Of a DNA stretch of 64,000 nt, positions 10,689 through 21,825 are shown one piece after another. The position numbers were made by a program, and so were the translations under genes. The stretch spans positions 124,001-188,000 of the forward strand of contig CAKJVC010000037.1 in the NCBI GenBank assembly GCA_918026815.1. Reading direction: 5' to 3'. Origin of the DNA: Chalara sp. BL73. Lineage: Eukaryota > Ascomycota > Leotiomycetes > Helotiales. The notes below the pieces were generated by a model, which worked only from the letters and a program-made list of their open reading frames with translations, had not been told where the DNA came from and did no database searches. Each line of letters starts with the position of its first letter. Position 1 is the stretch's first letter.

Positions 10689-10873
10689 TTTCTAAGGCTA
10701 TTCTCGCAGCATCTTTAATGTTAACAACGATTGTTTCCTCGCGCATTATTAACTGCCTCTTCTTCCATCCGCTCCGCAGTTTCCCAGGCCCGTGGTACGC
10801 AGCATGCTCATCGCCCCCCTTGTTCTATCATCCCTCCCGAACAAAGAGCCAGACTGGCTCACATTCCCTGTGA
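10583..10873 (+). other. Chimeric ORF at duplication junction (NOC3 / P450 anchor)
   Basis: An open frame of 96 residues crosses the junction at 10687/10688. The first ~35 residues are NOC3 (acidic, ending KKPAIPMR) and the rest is the P450 anchor and FPGPWYAA hinge. It exists only because the breakpoints happen to share phase. No evidence of expression, and it lacks any catalytic part. Confidence 0.6.
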
Positions 10874-11812
10874 ACAAATATGGCGGTAAGCACCTCCTTG
10901 CGTCACACAACTCTCGGAGATAACAGGGAACAGGCAAAGACGGTGTGCCAATTCGCGTCACTCCAAATCTCCTGTTCTTTTACAGGGCGGCATCACTTCG
11001 CGGCATTTGCTGGGATCCACAGTGTAATACAAAGTCACACATGTACGGCCATGAAATGCTTGGTCCACCATCTCGCTTTTCTTTCTGGACCTCTTGGAAG
11101 GACATCGACAGTTTCTGTACGAAAATTGAAGCTCGGGTCTTGTGTTGTAACAAACAGCTGCGCCTATCTATTAGGTAGTATTTCCTCTTGCTTTTCCCGT
11201 TATTGGTTAACTTTTCCAGAGGTCGATCTCAATCATAGCGAAAGGCGGGAATAATTATGCTTGACTCTGAACTTTGACCTGGCGAACTTAAGAGGTATTG
11301 AGGGAATGGTGGTAGTGATTCTCGGAGTATAAGATCCAGCCACCATGGGTTCCCCTCGACTATCCTGCGGATGCGATCAATGAATGTAGAATTAGGAAGG
11401 GTAGGGTTGATTACATGATACAAGGTGCTCCTCCTCTCTTCATTGGATCATGAAAACGATTCGGCGAGCCCTGGATAAGCGGGCTGTGATAACCACCAAA
11501 TTCCTTGCCGGTAGTTTTAATAAACTCTCTGACGGGATGGTAGCGACTGCCACCAAGGTATATATGGTCACAGTCTCTTGATCCTCATTAGAACGCGATC
11601 TATAGCCGTGAACTCGAATGCCAACACGAGGAAGACTCTCGAACACTGCTCTATTTGCTCTTACTCTCTCCTTTAAGCCTGAAATTGAATCTTTACGCGG
11701 CATTGACGAGGGCAACATGAGAGCCTCCTCCATCGTAGCACGCACCCTGAGGGGCGGCGCGAGGAGGACCATATCTGTATGGTCTAGGAACTCTATCATT
11801 TCTACGCATTGG

Positions 11813-12319
11813 CTATGGAGCATTAAAACCTTCAGTGTCTGAGCTAGTGCTATCTTCTATGGCGAAACTGCGAGGAATATCAGCCCTTCGAGGCCGATCT
11901 GGTAGGCTCCTTTTTCTAGGTTCATAAATTGTTACTATAGGAGAATATGCATCTGCAGTTGGCTCCTGGAGGCTTGCCTCTATTGTACTTGTTGACTTTT
12001 GGCGGAGCCCGTTAATATTAGACGGGCCTTGTTCTGATTCGTCCGCTCTATAAAGATTAGGCTGGTCTTGTCCCGATTCATATCTCAATTCTGGTATATT
12101 TGTTTTTGGAAGGGTAATTTTTTCAGAAGGACTAGTTCGAACATCATATTCAGTTACCTCAGTGCATACTTCATTCTCGCTTGGCTGTTCTCCGGCCATG
12201 AAGACGTTTATCATTGGATTGGGTCTTAATCGTCCTGAAGTAATGGATGAGAACGAGGAGCCTGGAGAAACCAGAGGAACAGGAAAGGGACGCCTTAATA
12301 TTACTAATACATAAATCAC
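11813..12319 (-). CDS. Hypothetical 3' exon, polar Ser/Pro/Glu-rich tail (copy 2)
   Basis: Identical in protein sequence to the frame at 5001-5507: 168 residues, low-complexity polar tail, no recognised domain. See that entry for the likely upstream splice site. The 1-bp extension of a G run upstream (five against four G near 12354) lies outside the frame. Confidence 0.4.
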   Translation of the reverse strand: MIYVLVILRRPFPVPLVSPGSSFSSITSGRLRPNPMINVFMAGEQPSENEVCTEVTEYDVRTSPSEKITLPKTNIPELRYESGQDQPNLYRADESEQGPSNINGLRQKSTSTIEASLQEPTADAYSPIVTIYEPRKRSLPDRPRRADIPRSFAIEDSTSSDTEGFNAP

Positions 12320-13093
12320 CTACGCCAAATGCAATGAACTAGATGTAAGACAAGGGGGAGTCTCCGGATTTAAAACTCAGAGAACAGATGCACATGATTC
12401 GGTATAGGTGAAGTCTCTGTACTTATGGGTTTGGATATTCTGAATTGCCCATTTCAACTTACACCATCAAATGACCCAGTATTCGTAGCTGTGCCATCTT
12501 TGATAGGGCCATTCGAATTTGTTTTCTTTTGCAAATCCATTGCTCATATTCACAAACAGACAGGTTTACAAAAAATGAGGAAGGCGTTATGAAATTTCGG
12601 TGAGTAATGCTTCTAGATTTAACTACCTTGAGAAGAAGGTGAGGCACACCTCATGCAGGTGGACTTGCCTTGCCATCGCCACAATTTAAGGCAGAGTGCA
12701 GGGCTCTGCGAAGCACAAAATGACAGGCATCTAGACTGCCAGTAACACAACTGGACGATCAAACTTGTTTTTGAGTCACTTGTGCAGTTATAACAGCCAT
12801 CCCGCGCTTGGGACTGCCTATTTGAGGAAATGGAAAGGTATTCCAAGGTATGCAGTTGAATCTAACGGAGTATGCGTTCCGGTGTGGAAATTTGAATTAT
12901 CGCGTCTTGACTGGAATGCAAATAGCTTGTGGAGACTGGATAGCTTCAATATCAATCGCTTCGTTTTAGCCGAATATCCATGCTTGCTTGCGACCATGTC
13001 CAGCTGGTCTTTGACCTCCTTCCAGACGCCTCTCCTGCTCTACTTCATTTCGCTCTCAAAGGAAGTATCAATAGCCTTCTTCTCATCTATTCT

Positions 13094-13495
13094 CTACGCC
13101 TTCACAATTCTCAACAGCCCAATAATAAGTTCTTCCACCTTGCCATCCATGTTAAACTTGGCCGAGCACTCTCCGAACAAACACCTCAGCTCAGCAGCAA
13201 TCGCCTCCATCTTTCCGATATCTATAACTCTTTCCGCCACATGGTCTTTTTTCGTGCCAAGAATTAAGATGGGGAATTCTGTAGAATCTAGACCTTGCCT
13301 CTTCTTGATCTCCTTCACAAGGTTATAACGCATTCCGATACGCTCTTGTATTGAGGCTCGCCATGGGTCCTCGCATACACTATAGACGCCGATTACCCTC
13401 TTTAACAAACTCGTTTTCCCGCTATGTGGTCCACCAATAACTGCTATTTTGTACATCTCCACAAATGCCTGCGAATTTTCTGTAGGATACAACAT
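13094..13495 (-). CDS. Ras-like small GTPase lacking the switch I/II segment (copy 2)
   Basis: Exact protein duplicate of the frame at 6281-6682: G1 P-loop, a jump past switch I/II, then VYSV, a variant G4 (TKKD) and ECSAK. The identity of both copies argues that the internal deletion predates the duplication. Confidence 0.55.
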   Translation of the reverse strand: MLYPTENSQAFVEMYKIAVIGGPHSGKTSLLKRVIGVYSVCEDPWRASIQERIGMRYNLVKEIKKRQGLDSTEFPILILGTKKDHVAERVIDIGKMEAIAAELRCLFGECSAKFNMDGKVEELIIGLLRIVKA

Positions 13496-13606
13496 ATTAC
13501 CACGATGATCTGGACTGTTAAGGTGGGTAACAAATATAGGGGGCTGAGGTGGAGGACTCGACGACCTAAGTAAGCGGGCGGATATACTTCCCGTCTTCTC
13601 CGAGGC

Positions 13607-13978
13607 TTAATCAAAGCCAACCGACTGCTGGTGTACCAGGTACAGTAGTAAGACCTGATGCCCTTGAAACGTTAACAGATGTGATAAAAGCGTTATATAA
13701 AACAAGTGCCATGAGTGTGTCGTTTGGTTCTCTCTTAGCATACAGATTTTGTGCACTAGATCGCTGTGTGCCTCTAAAGTAACACAGGTTTGCGCCTCCG
13801 AATCTACACCTGAAGAACAAGAATTAGATAACACAAGGAGAAAGAGGCAAATTGCAGAAGAGAGTATATAATAATTCATTGCGACGAGATATAAAGTAGT
13901 AATTTTTACAATCCATGTCCTATCTATTGGTATTCCCGTGTCCCAGTCCATTGTATCATACACTTCTGTACATATCAT
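13607..13978 (-). CDS. Possible small secreted protein (copy 2)
   Basis: Copy of the frame at 6794-7066. A shorter T run upstream of the signal-peptide Met opens the frame 33 codons further, but the signal-peptide-like Met inside remains the more plausible start. Function unknown. Confidence 0.25.
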   Translation of the reverse strand: MICTEVYDTMDWDTGIPIDRTWIVKITTLYLVAMNYYILSSAICLFLLVLSNSCSSGVDSEAQTCVTLEAHSDLVHKICMLRENQTTHSWHLFYITLLSHLLTFQGHQVLLLYLVHQQSVGFD

Positions 13979-14008
13979 ACATATCTTCTATATCTTGAGA
14001 TGAAGTGA

Positions 14009-15935
14009 TTAGATGAGGGCCTGTCCCTTGAACATGCCCTCCTTGACTTCAGCGACGACATCCCTTCTATCGTGCTTACCAACCAATACAATACCTCTTC
14101 CGCGTCTCCCCCATTCTGCCCGTTCTCCCCAGTCGATGAATGAAGTCAACAGTGGAGTGCGGGACATCATATAAAATGACATGTCGAACAGCCAATGTAT
14201 CGATACCTCTCGATCCCAAGTCCGTAGTGACAAGGACCTTCACGTTTGGCAATTTCTTCCGTGACGGCGGTGCAACCTGTCCAAATGGCACGTAATTGGG
14301 TTGATTGTCCGCAAGGCCTCCAGGAAGCTCCTCAGGCTTAGGCGCTGTGAGTGGGTTTGCAGTCGTAAAAGAAGCCAGCATTTCCGACTGACGTTCCTCA
14401 GGTGTATCTCTGTTCAGCGCAATAGCATCCACACCTTTCGATACTAAATACTCCGCTACTTCCTTTGTCGTTTCTCTCTCATTCACAAAAACGAGGATGC
14501 GTTTGACATCCATGATGTCCTTTACAGGCCCGTCATGTTCGGAGGCGGCTTTACCAATCGACCATATGGTATCTGCGCATGCAAGGTTCTTGTTACCTTG
14601 ATATGGCTCGCGCTCACATTCAACGACGCCTAATTGTACACGCCTAGGGATTGCATGCAGATTTGGTGTTACAATGCGGCGAATACTAGGGAAGCGAGTG
14701 CGGAGGAAAGAATCCATGCTCCGAGGAATAGTTGCTGAGCAGAGAACTAGTTGTTTAAGGGACGGGTTGCAACGGTCAATGATGTGCTGAGTGAGTGGTG
14801 AAAATCCACGATCAAGTAGAGAATCTGCTTCATCAATGATGAGGTGAGTAACTCGAGAAAGGACATTAGGATCCGATTCAGCTATGGAAGATAGTAGATG
14901 TGGTGTTGATACCAAGACATCGATTCCCTTGGGTGAAAAGAGTCGGTTTCGAATGACTTTTCCAGTAAAATTCGCAGATATCATAGCAGAGCGGAACTTG
15001 ACTGTATGTGAAAATGCTTTAACCAGAGCCCCAACCTGGACCACGAGTTCTGATGTAGGCACTAGTATAATCGCTCGTGGTCGGCCAGTTGTAGGATGTG
15101 GCGTATTCGACAGAGGTGGCGAAGGTAAACTCAGATCATTCTGCCGTACTTTCTCCTCAGCTATCTCTTTCTCGTATTGTGCGACATCTTCATCCGCTGC
15201 TTCTGCAAGCTTAATCGCATTCACCGTCGGTATCAAATATGAAAGCGTTTTTCCTGAGCCTGTCTCTGCAGCTAACAAGAAATCCTGCCGTTCCTCCTTC
15301 ACGAGCTGCTTTCGCCTCGAGCCTCCTTCAATTTCCATGCCAGTCAGAGCCGGAATGGCGAGCTTCTGTACGGGTGTAGGCTGTATATCTGTCATGCCGG
15401 CCAGCGCCTGCGTAGCGATCGAGCTCTGGACAGATGGTAGAAGAGCAAATTGTGCAAAAGATTCGATGTTAGAAATGCGTTCCTTAATCATCGTTCTTTG
15501 ATTGTATGACACCGGCGCCAATGCACGCTGCATCTTCAAAGCCTTGAATCCTTTCTCTTTTGTGCCCTTCTTGAAAGCTCTTGGATCTCCACCTGTCGAC
15601 CTTAGTTCCTGTTGCCTCGAGCGGCGTTCTGGTATCCCTCTTATATTTGCCTCCCGCTGGTTCATCCCCCCGAATGGCCCATCTTGTTTTCTACGGCCTG
15701 GAGCGCCATCGACTGCTCCATATTTGACTTCCTGTGCCTTTGCAAGACTCAGTCGGGATGGTCGATTGTCTGCCTGCGAATAGTTCGATTTGACCCTCAG
15801 GTGAGAGATACCTTTTGCACGCAAGGATGTCTGGAATGTGGACTTTGACTGCCATTGCGAAATGGCGCCAACTTGCCCTTGTCGAGCTGCTCTGAACGAA
15901 CATAGCAGACATGTTGAGCTTGAGGATCGCAACAT
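14009..15935 (-). pseudogene. MRH4: MRH4 helicase copy 2, frameshifted near the C-terminus
   Basis: Reads as MRH4 from the presequence through motif VI ([10 protein letters not shown]). Then a fifth C at about 14107-14111 (four in copy 1) shifts the frame, giving an aberrant short tail ([10 protein letters not shown]). The correct tail, ending GMFKGQALI, remains open in the next frame at 14009-14233. The lost part is the last ~30 residues. The change is in a homopolymer, so a base-calling error cannot be excluded. Confidence 0.8.
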
Positions 15936-16323
15936 TGGGTAAGTATCGTAAGGGCTACCTCCTGTCGGAATGTCACATACATACAAGGTTGAGATCGTTT
16001 ATTGTATCCAAAATTATTTTGGGCGGCAAAATGTTGTTCCGCAAAATGTTGTTCCGAGTGGCCTATCTTCATGTGACCACAATCTTCATCAAAGCACTAG
16101 TGTTAACATAAACTATAATCGAAACTTAAATAATTCAAAGAGGGTCCCATAATCACGTTATAGAATACAACAGGATAGGGAGAGCAATTGCCCGCAAATT
16201 TGGTGCGATTGGGTATTTGGATGTGCTCTGTTTCTCCTATCAGAACCCAAGCTTTTGCCAGAAAACGCCTGACCACCTGTTCATAACGCCTTAAAAAGTC
16301 ATACATTTCTTCCTCTGGGTATC

Positions 16324-16983
16324 TTAAGTCGTTGAGAAGAGGCTGTCCTCCTCTCTCAAATATTCTCCACAGTCGGCCTGTCTAAACACCGTGATTGCGG
16401 TTGGTTCCAGCCTCCGTGCTTCTTGTGTACTCCGTGCAGTAACACCGAATCCCAAGGGAGTATCCTGCATGTTGTATACCACTACACCTTGGTGCTCGGG
16501 ACAATCCTCCGACCACCGTCCAACATGTGCCTTAAGGATATGTCCTCCATAAAGGAACGGCATTTCGCCATTCGCCTTGACCCAGACCTTGTAACGAGCA
16601 TGTTCGGCGAGGTAAGGAAGGGCAGTGATATGAAGACGGAATTTTCCTGTCTTAGTGAACTTGCCTGCAGAGTCGTTAGTTGCTGCTTCCAGCAGAAATA
16701 TAGAAGGTGCATACCTAGGCAGACTCCCAATGACAGTAGCTTATCCTTCGCTATCGATGTTGCAAGATTAGCAAGAGATAATCTCACATAATAACATCGC
16801 TGATTCTGTAACCGGAACACATAGCGGTCGTCGTTGTCTAGCGGCGCGATAAGATTCTTCAGGGAGTTGCCAGTATAGTTAGCGAGCTTGGTAAAAAGTG
16901 TTTGTGTCTCCGTCTCTGTTAACTGCTCGAGATCAGCAAGTGACTTTGCACAGGATTGAGCAGTCTCTACTTACGGGCCGCAT
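16324..16983 (-). CDS. NIP7: NIP7, 60S ribosomal subunit biogenesis factor (intact copy)
   Basis: Three exons on the minus strand: 16975-16983 (M-R-P only), 16715-16922 and 16324-16664, joined across introns of 52 and 50 bp with GTAAGT...CAG and GTATGC...CTGCAG boundaries. The product is 185 residues, close to the usual 180. It aligns by eye along its length with NIP7: [41 protein letters not shown], then the PUA domain [23 protein letters not shown] and [14 protein letters not shown]7 is a nucleolar factor that acts in 27S pre-rRNA processing and binds RNA through the PUA domain. It is transcribed away from NOC3, another 60S biogenesis gene, across a 173-bp divergent promoter, which would favour co-regulation. 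Confidence 0.9.
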
Positions 16984-17156
16984 GATGTCTGTTGTGGGCA
17001 AAATGTGAATGTTCTGATCAGAGTTGCAACTTCTCGACTTTTTTTTTTTGCGGGGGAGGGACTTTTTGGTGGGGACGCGGCCGCCTTGGGGAGTAAAAAA
17101 CCACCTGAAGCTTCGAAAATACTGTACATCGTACGAAATCTTACGACGGAAAAAAC
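16984..17156. promoter_or_regulatory. Divergent promoter between NIP7 and NOC3
   Basis: Only 173 bp separate the start codons of two divergently transcribed 60S-biogenesis genes. The interval has long T/A runs and a G-rich patch next to GCGGCCGC. No specific factor site is claimed. The copy-1 equivalent lies at 10169-10334. Confidence 0.55.
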
Positions 17157-19205
17157 ATGGCACGAGTCCCAGCTGTGAAGAGGCGCAGGTTGACTCCACC
17201 TGCTTCGGACGGAGAAGAATCGTCACCACTGACCTTGGGAAGCGAGCCCAGGACGACGGGTAGCAAGTCGAACCAGTTCTTCAAAAATGCGTCGAGCTGG
17301 AATCTCGAGCAAGATTACGAAAACAGACCACGGAAGGGGAAGAAAAGGGAGAAAGAAAGCACCAGACTTCCAATAAAAACATCAGATGGGTTAATACAGC
17401 AGGTCGAAGTGCCGGAAGTCACAGAGGAGGAGAGCGACTTAGAATGGCTTGGTGCGGACGAGTCAAAAGAGGAAGAGGTGGTAGAGGTCAAGAAGCCCGC
17501 AATACCAATGCGGCAGCAGATAATCGAGGCAAAGGAAGAACTGGCGAAAATTGCGTTGATACTGAATGAGGATCCAGAGGAGAATATAGGAGCTTTCAAA
17601 GCCCTTGCAAAGTTCGGGCAATCACCAAATACCACGGTTAAGAAGCTTGCCCTAGCCACGCAATTGGCTGTATATAAGGATGTTATTCCGGGATATAGGA
17701 TACGACCATTGAATGAGCAGGATATGGAAACCAAGGTCTCTAAGGAAGTTAAAAAGCTACGAGCATATGAACAGGCACTTGTGGGAGGCTACCAAGGATA
17801 CATTCGAGAGCTGGCAAAACTCGCAGAATCTGGAAGAGATGGGCCATCTCAAGATGGAGGGCCCAGCCTAAGAAGTGTAGCAATTGCTTGCGCTTGCACT
17901 CTCTTGACAGCCGTCCCGCATTTCAATTTCCGAGGAGAGCTTTTAAAAATTTTGGTCAAGAAGTTGAGTCTTCGAAAGGTTGATGATGATTTTATCAAGT
18001 GTAGAGAAACAATCGAAACACTCTTCCGCAATGATGAGGACGGGACTTCATCCTTGGACGCTGTGGCTCTTCTTACAAAAATGATGAAGGCAAGAGGATA
18101 CCGCGTTGATGAAAGTGTGCTAAATACCTTCTTGCACCTAAGACTATTGTCAGAATTCTCGTGGAAAGCTTCCACAAATCATGTTGATCGACCGAGTAAA
18201 AAGGATGAACAGAAGATTGCGAAGAAGCAAAGGGTATTCAGGACGAAGAAAGAGAGAAAGATGTTGAAGGAGCAAAAGGTTATTGAAAAAGAAATGGCTC
18301 AAGCAGATGCTACCGTTAGTCATGAGGAAAGGGACAGGATGCAGTCAGAGACACTGAAGCTTGTATTCGTCACCTACTTCCGGATTCTGAAGATTCGGTC
18401 GCCAAACTTGATGGGCGCCGTGCTGGAGGGTCTCGCCCGATATGCACATTTGATCAACCAAGACTTCTTTGGCGATCTGCTCGAAGCTCTGAAGGATCTC
18501 ATCGGTCATGCCGAGACAGGAGATGACCTAGAGGGAAACGAATATGCCGAAGAAGGAGACGAAGAAACGACACGGAATCTAACCCGGGAAGCATTACTTT
18601 GCATCATCACAGCCTTCGCCTTGCTAGAAGGCCAAGACGCAGCAAAAGCCCAAGCATCATTAAGTCTCGACCTCAGCTTCTTCATCGCTCACCTATATCA
18701 GACCTTACTTGCCCTCTCTTTGAACCCTGATATTGAGCTTAGCGCCAAATCTCTCCACCTTCCTGACCCCAGTAACCTATCCGCTCCGCCACCCACAACC
18801 GCGAATAACAAAATCAATATCCAAACCACAACCGTCCTTCTCCTGCGCTCCTTGGCGTCTGTTCTTACGCCTCCTCTAGCTGCACGCGCTGTCCCACCTC
18901 TCCGCATCGCAGCATTTACGAAACAGCTCTTGACATGCTCCTTGCATCTGCCAGAGAAATCATGTATAGCCATGCTTGGACTGCTTGATCGAGTGACCAA
19001 AACTCACGAGAAGAAGATCGCCGCACTATGGAACACCGAGGAGCGCCGAGGAGACGGGCAGTTCGATGCATTGAGTGGAGAAGTAGAGGGCAGTAACCCG
19101 TTCGCGACGACAATATGGGAAGGCGAGATATTGAGGAAACACTACTGTCCTGCTGTACGGGATGGCATCAAGACCATGGAGAAGAATATACTGGGATTAA
19201 GATAG
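17157..19205 (+). CDS. NOC3: Nucleolar complex-associated protein 3 (Noc3)
   Basis: Single-exon gene of 682 residues (yeast Noc3 has 663). The basic N-terminus (KRRRL) suits nuclear import. An acidic stretch around residues 85-110 is followed by the conserved Noc3 block: AKFGQSP, LALATQLAVYKDVIPGYRIRPL, KLRAYEQALVGGYQGYI, and later the CBF/Mak21-type helical region. A basic, Lys-rich segment (KKDEQKIAKKQRVFRTKKERK) lies near residue 350. Noc3 acts with Noc2 in export of pre-60S particles and has also been linked to replication licensing. This is the only complete copy; the 5' third is also present as a broken fragment at 10335. Confidence 0.92.
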   Translation: MARVPAVKRRRLTPPASDGEESSPLTLGSEPRTTGSKSNQFFKNASSWNLEQDYENRPRKGKKREKESTRLPIKTSDGLIQQVEVPEVTEEESDLEWLGADESKEEEVVEVKKPAIPMRQQIIEAKEELAKIALILNEDPEENIGAFKALAKFGQSPNTTVKKLALATQLAVYKDVIPGYRIRPLNEQDMETKVSKEVKKLRAYEQALVGGYQGYIRELAKLAESGRDGPSQDGGPSLRSVAIACACTLLTAVPHFNFRGELLKILVKKLSLRKVDDDFIKCRETIETLFRNDEDGTSSLDAVALLTKMMKARGYRVDESVLNTFLHLRLLSEFSWKASTNHVDRPSKKDEQKIAKKQRVFRTKKERKMLKEQKVIEKEMAQADATVSHEERDRMQSETLKLVFVTYFRILKIRSPNLMGAVLEGLARYAHLINQDFFGDLLEALKDLIGHAETGDDLEGNEYAEEGDEETTRNLTREALLCIITAFALLEGQDAAKAQASLSLDLSFFIAHLYQTLLALSLNPDIELSAKSLHLPDPSNLSAPPPTTANNKINIQTTTVLLLRSLASVLTPPLAARAVPPLRIAAFTKQLLTCSLHLPEKSCIAMLGLLDRVTKTHEKKIAALWNTEERRGDGQFDALSGEVEGSNPFATTIWEGEILRKHYCPAVRDGIKTMEKNILGLR

Positions 19206-19385
19206 GAGAAACAAATATTCTTGTACATACTGCTACGTTTTTGTGATGAATGGGCATTAGTGCACGCTTCCATGTCCCAACGCCAGCTCCTACATTAAAG
19301 CCAGATAAACCGCCATCTCGTCGCTCATTATTTACTCATCCTTCTTTCAGTGCCCGTCCGTACCAGAGCCAAGTTAGTATCCCAA

Positions 19386-19893
19386 TCAAAGGTCCGTACT
19401 CTCCCTTTTTACCCCAACCGCACCTCTCATCCTGATGCCCTCCTCCCCATATTTCTTCGTCGCAACCAGTACTTGATCGCCTTCGTGGATATGGGCCACG
19501 CTACAGAGCTGCCTGGCAAACTCGGCATTATGCGTGACTTGTTTCTTCCAGTCCAGGCTGGTCAACGCACTCAGAGAGACTGAAATGGCGTTGATGATGA
19601 TACCTGTAACTGTTAATGCTATATGATTATTCGTTCAGCGTTTGATCTTTTAGGCGGGAGTGGGAGAGATACCGCGCAACTTCTCTGGGCCAGGATGAAC
19701 GAGGCTCGCGTACGCGGAGACAATTAAGGAGGCGATAGAGAGAGCGATGGAGAAGAAGACGCTGAATCGCTTCCAGAAACGGGCTGTCATATACCAAGGG
19801 TCCTATTTCTGGTCACCTCAGGTATATAGAGTGATTCCAAAGGCGACTTACGGGATCAATATTGATGGCAAAAGCGACGGGTTTATCTGCCAT
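19386..19893 (-). CDS. Small hypothetical membrane protein, three exons
   Basis: Spliced gene read on the minus strand: exon 1 begins MADKPVAFAINIDP (19852-19893), exon 2 encodes a hydrophobic segment with FSVFFSIALSIASLIVSAYASL, and exon 3 (to 19386) encodes GIIINAISVSLSALTSLDWK and a soluble tail. Donors are GTAAGT and GTATCT. The exon-1/exon-2 acceptor is uncertain because the strongest site (GACAG) breaks the frame, and a weaker one (GGAAG) keeps it. About 115 residues with one or two membrane passes. No family recognised. It is tail-to-tail with NOC3. Confidence 0.55.
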
Positions 19894-20699
19894 CTTCGAT
19901 TGGTGTTTCAGTGGACAGTAAATGCACGTGAGATGAGTATGATTTCAGGCTATGATTCCTTATTGAGTGCGGAGAGCTGTCTACTGAAATTTGATACCTG
20001 ATGAAAGGCAGTTGTAGTTGAGATGGGAATGACAGGTTCAAATGTGAAAAGTGACTCCATTTGCCGGGTTTGTCGTGGTTGTACATCATGATGAGTGAGA
20101 CCCTGACAAGGCCCAGGGTTGAGGAATTATGCATGATTATGCATGGTTTGTACAACCCTCTTACAGGAATTGTGAAATTTATGTCAATCCCCTTTCTCAT
20201 CCCCCATAAGCCACTGTTGACATCGCTTAAAATAGGGGGTGCAATACTTGTCAGGCATGGGAAACCGCCGGCAAAGAATACGATAGACTTGGTGGCTTTT
20301 CACTCCTTGTTCTGGGGCTTGCATCAAGTGTGTCTCGTGGTCAATGGCGCCTCTTGATTAGCAAGAGCGTGAAGAGTGAACCAAGAGCTGGAATTTTCTA
20401 AATTGCAAAGCTCGACGATTACAGTCCGTTCCCATAAATGCCATCAAATCTAGATTTAGGGAATAGTTAAAACGAGAAAACAAATCCATAAGCCACACAG
20501 CGTTTTCGGCACAAGTTCACCCCGCATGACTCATAGCATTCTCTCAGATTCTCGATTCCGCCCGGCTCCTAGGCAAAGTAAGAAAAATATCAGCCATTTT
20601 TCGAATACCTATATAGTCAAAGCTGCCGCCGCTGCCAAGTCAAAAGTCTCTAATCTTGTCATAATACTTAGTGCCATTATACTTTCGCACCTTCAGCCC
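19894..20699. other. Intergenic region, shared upstream of two divergent genes
   Basis: About 0.8 kb between the divergent starts of the small membrane protein and the acetyltransferase. Short open frames show no family features. A CCGCCGCTGCC-rich patch lies near 20625-20640. No RNA gene seen. Confidence 0.5.
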
Positions 20700-21554
20700 A
20701 TGGGTTCAATCAAACCATCTATAACCCTCATCCCATGGGATCCTGAATCGCCTTCACATGTGGAACGGTTGTATCAGCAACGCATCGCATGTCGATGGGA
20801 CTCTAGCCGAGTGGAATCATGGCGGGGTCTCCAACGGCAAGGCAAGAAAACCATCCAGTTCATCGTTCATCCCACCTACTTCCCTCCGCCCCCATTCCCG
20901 CTCACAAATTCTCGTAGGTCTTACCTTTGAGCGATCCCGCCACCGACTCTCAGCTAGCGAAACACATTGAGGTCTTCCCTCTGGAAAGCCTACCAATCCA
21001 GGATACAGCAGTATTATTTGGCGGCAAGAGTCGCGATCCGTCCGGAGCGATGTTTACCCCTGTGGGACACATATCGCTAGACCCACAGAACGATAACCCA
21101 GGGGAGTATGAGGTCGCAAGTTTTTATGTGTCAAGGGCATTGCAGGGAAGCGGGTTGGGGAGGGCGGCAATGGATGCTGTCGAAGGGATGGCGACAAGCG
21201 AGCCGTTGAATGCAAAGACCCTCCTGATATTGACAGGTGCAAAAGAAAATTATGTTATGGGGGAGAAATGGATTGCCCTTGGGAGGGACCCACCGACTGT
21301 GAGTTTGGTTCCCTCTTTCCTTGCCTTTGGAGGAGCTTGTTACAAATGCATTACGAGGTTGGACGCATCTATCTATGGTATTGATATAACAAAGGTCATG
21401 TGTTAATTATTTTACGCAGCTTTCGAACCAAGACTGGTATCAGAGGAGAGGATATCATATATATGGCCGGATTGAAAAGTGTTGGGATGAGGCGGATAGC
21501 ACAGGGAAGTTGTGGTACACGGATGCAGTCAAGATGCGGAAAGATATCGGATGA
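20700..21554 (+). CDS. GNAT-family N-acetyltransferase
   Basis: Three exons: 20700-20864, 20918-21298 and 21420-21554, giving 226 residues. Intron 1 is 53 bp with a weak GTTCAT donor; intron 2 is 121 bp with GTGAGT...CGCAG. The domain reads as a fungal GNAT: an N-terminal HVERLYQQRIACRW helix, a central SFYVSRALQGSGLGRAAMD with the QxxGxG acetyl-CoA pyrophosphate loop at about residues 131-136, and a C-terminal block WYQRRGYHIYGRIEKCWDE with the GY...Y motif B. Substrate unknown. The splice calls rest on restoring this order of motifs; intron 1 is the less certain one. Confidence 0.72.
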
Positions 21555-21825
21555 TTCTAAAAGGTATAGAGAACTGTCGCTGATAAGGCTACCCTTCATA
21601 TGCCAACGTTGGGCAGGTAATTAACAATTGATTAAGATTTCCGCAAACGCCTTCAACCCTTAATATCATATGAGTCATCGAGCATCCCGGCTCGGGAGAG
21701 ATTTCACCCCAGTCTTCTCCTTACATGCACCAACTATTACAGTGCATTCAAGCGTGTTATTCCATCCACAATTCTTTTCTTTTTTCTGAAGTTTCTCTTT
21801 CCTCCTCCTAAAACTCGTTGCCTGG
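21555..21825. other. Intergenic, no gene seen
   Basis: Short spacer between the acetyltransferase and the LTR-like repeat. Nothing recognisable on either strand. Confidence 0.5.

Larger units (their letters stand above)
10688..17513. repeat. Tandem segmental duplication 1, copy 2 (6.83 kb)
   Basis: Head-to-tail second copy of 3874-10687, directly abutting it. The homology ends within NOC3 after AATGCGG, where the intact gene continues. In this copy NIP7 and NOC3 read through intact, whereas MRH4 carries a 1-bp insertion. Differences from copy 1 are nearly all single-base or few-base indels in homopolymers. Confidence 0.95.
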
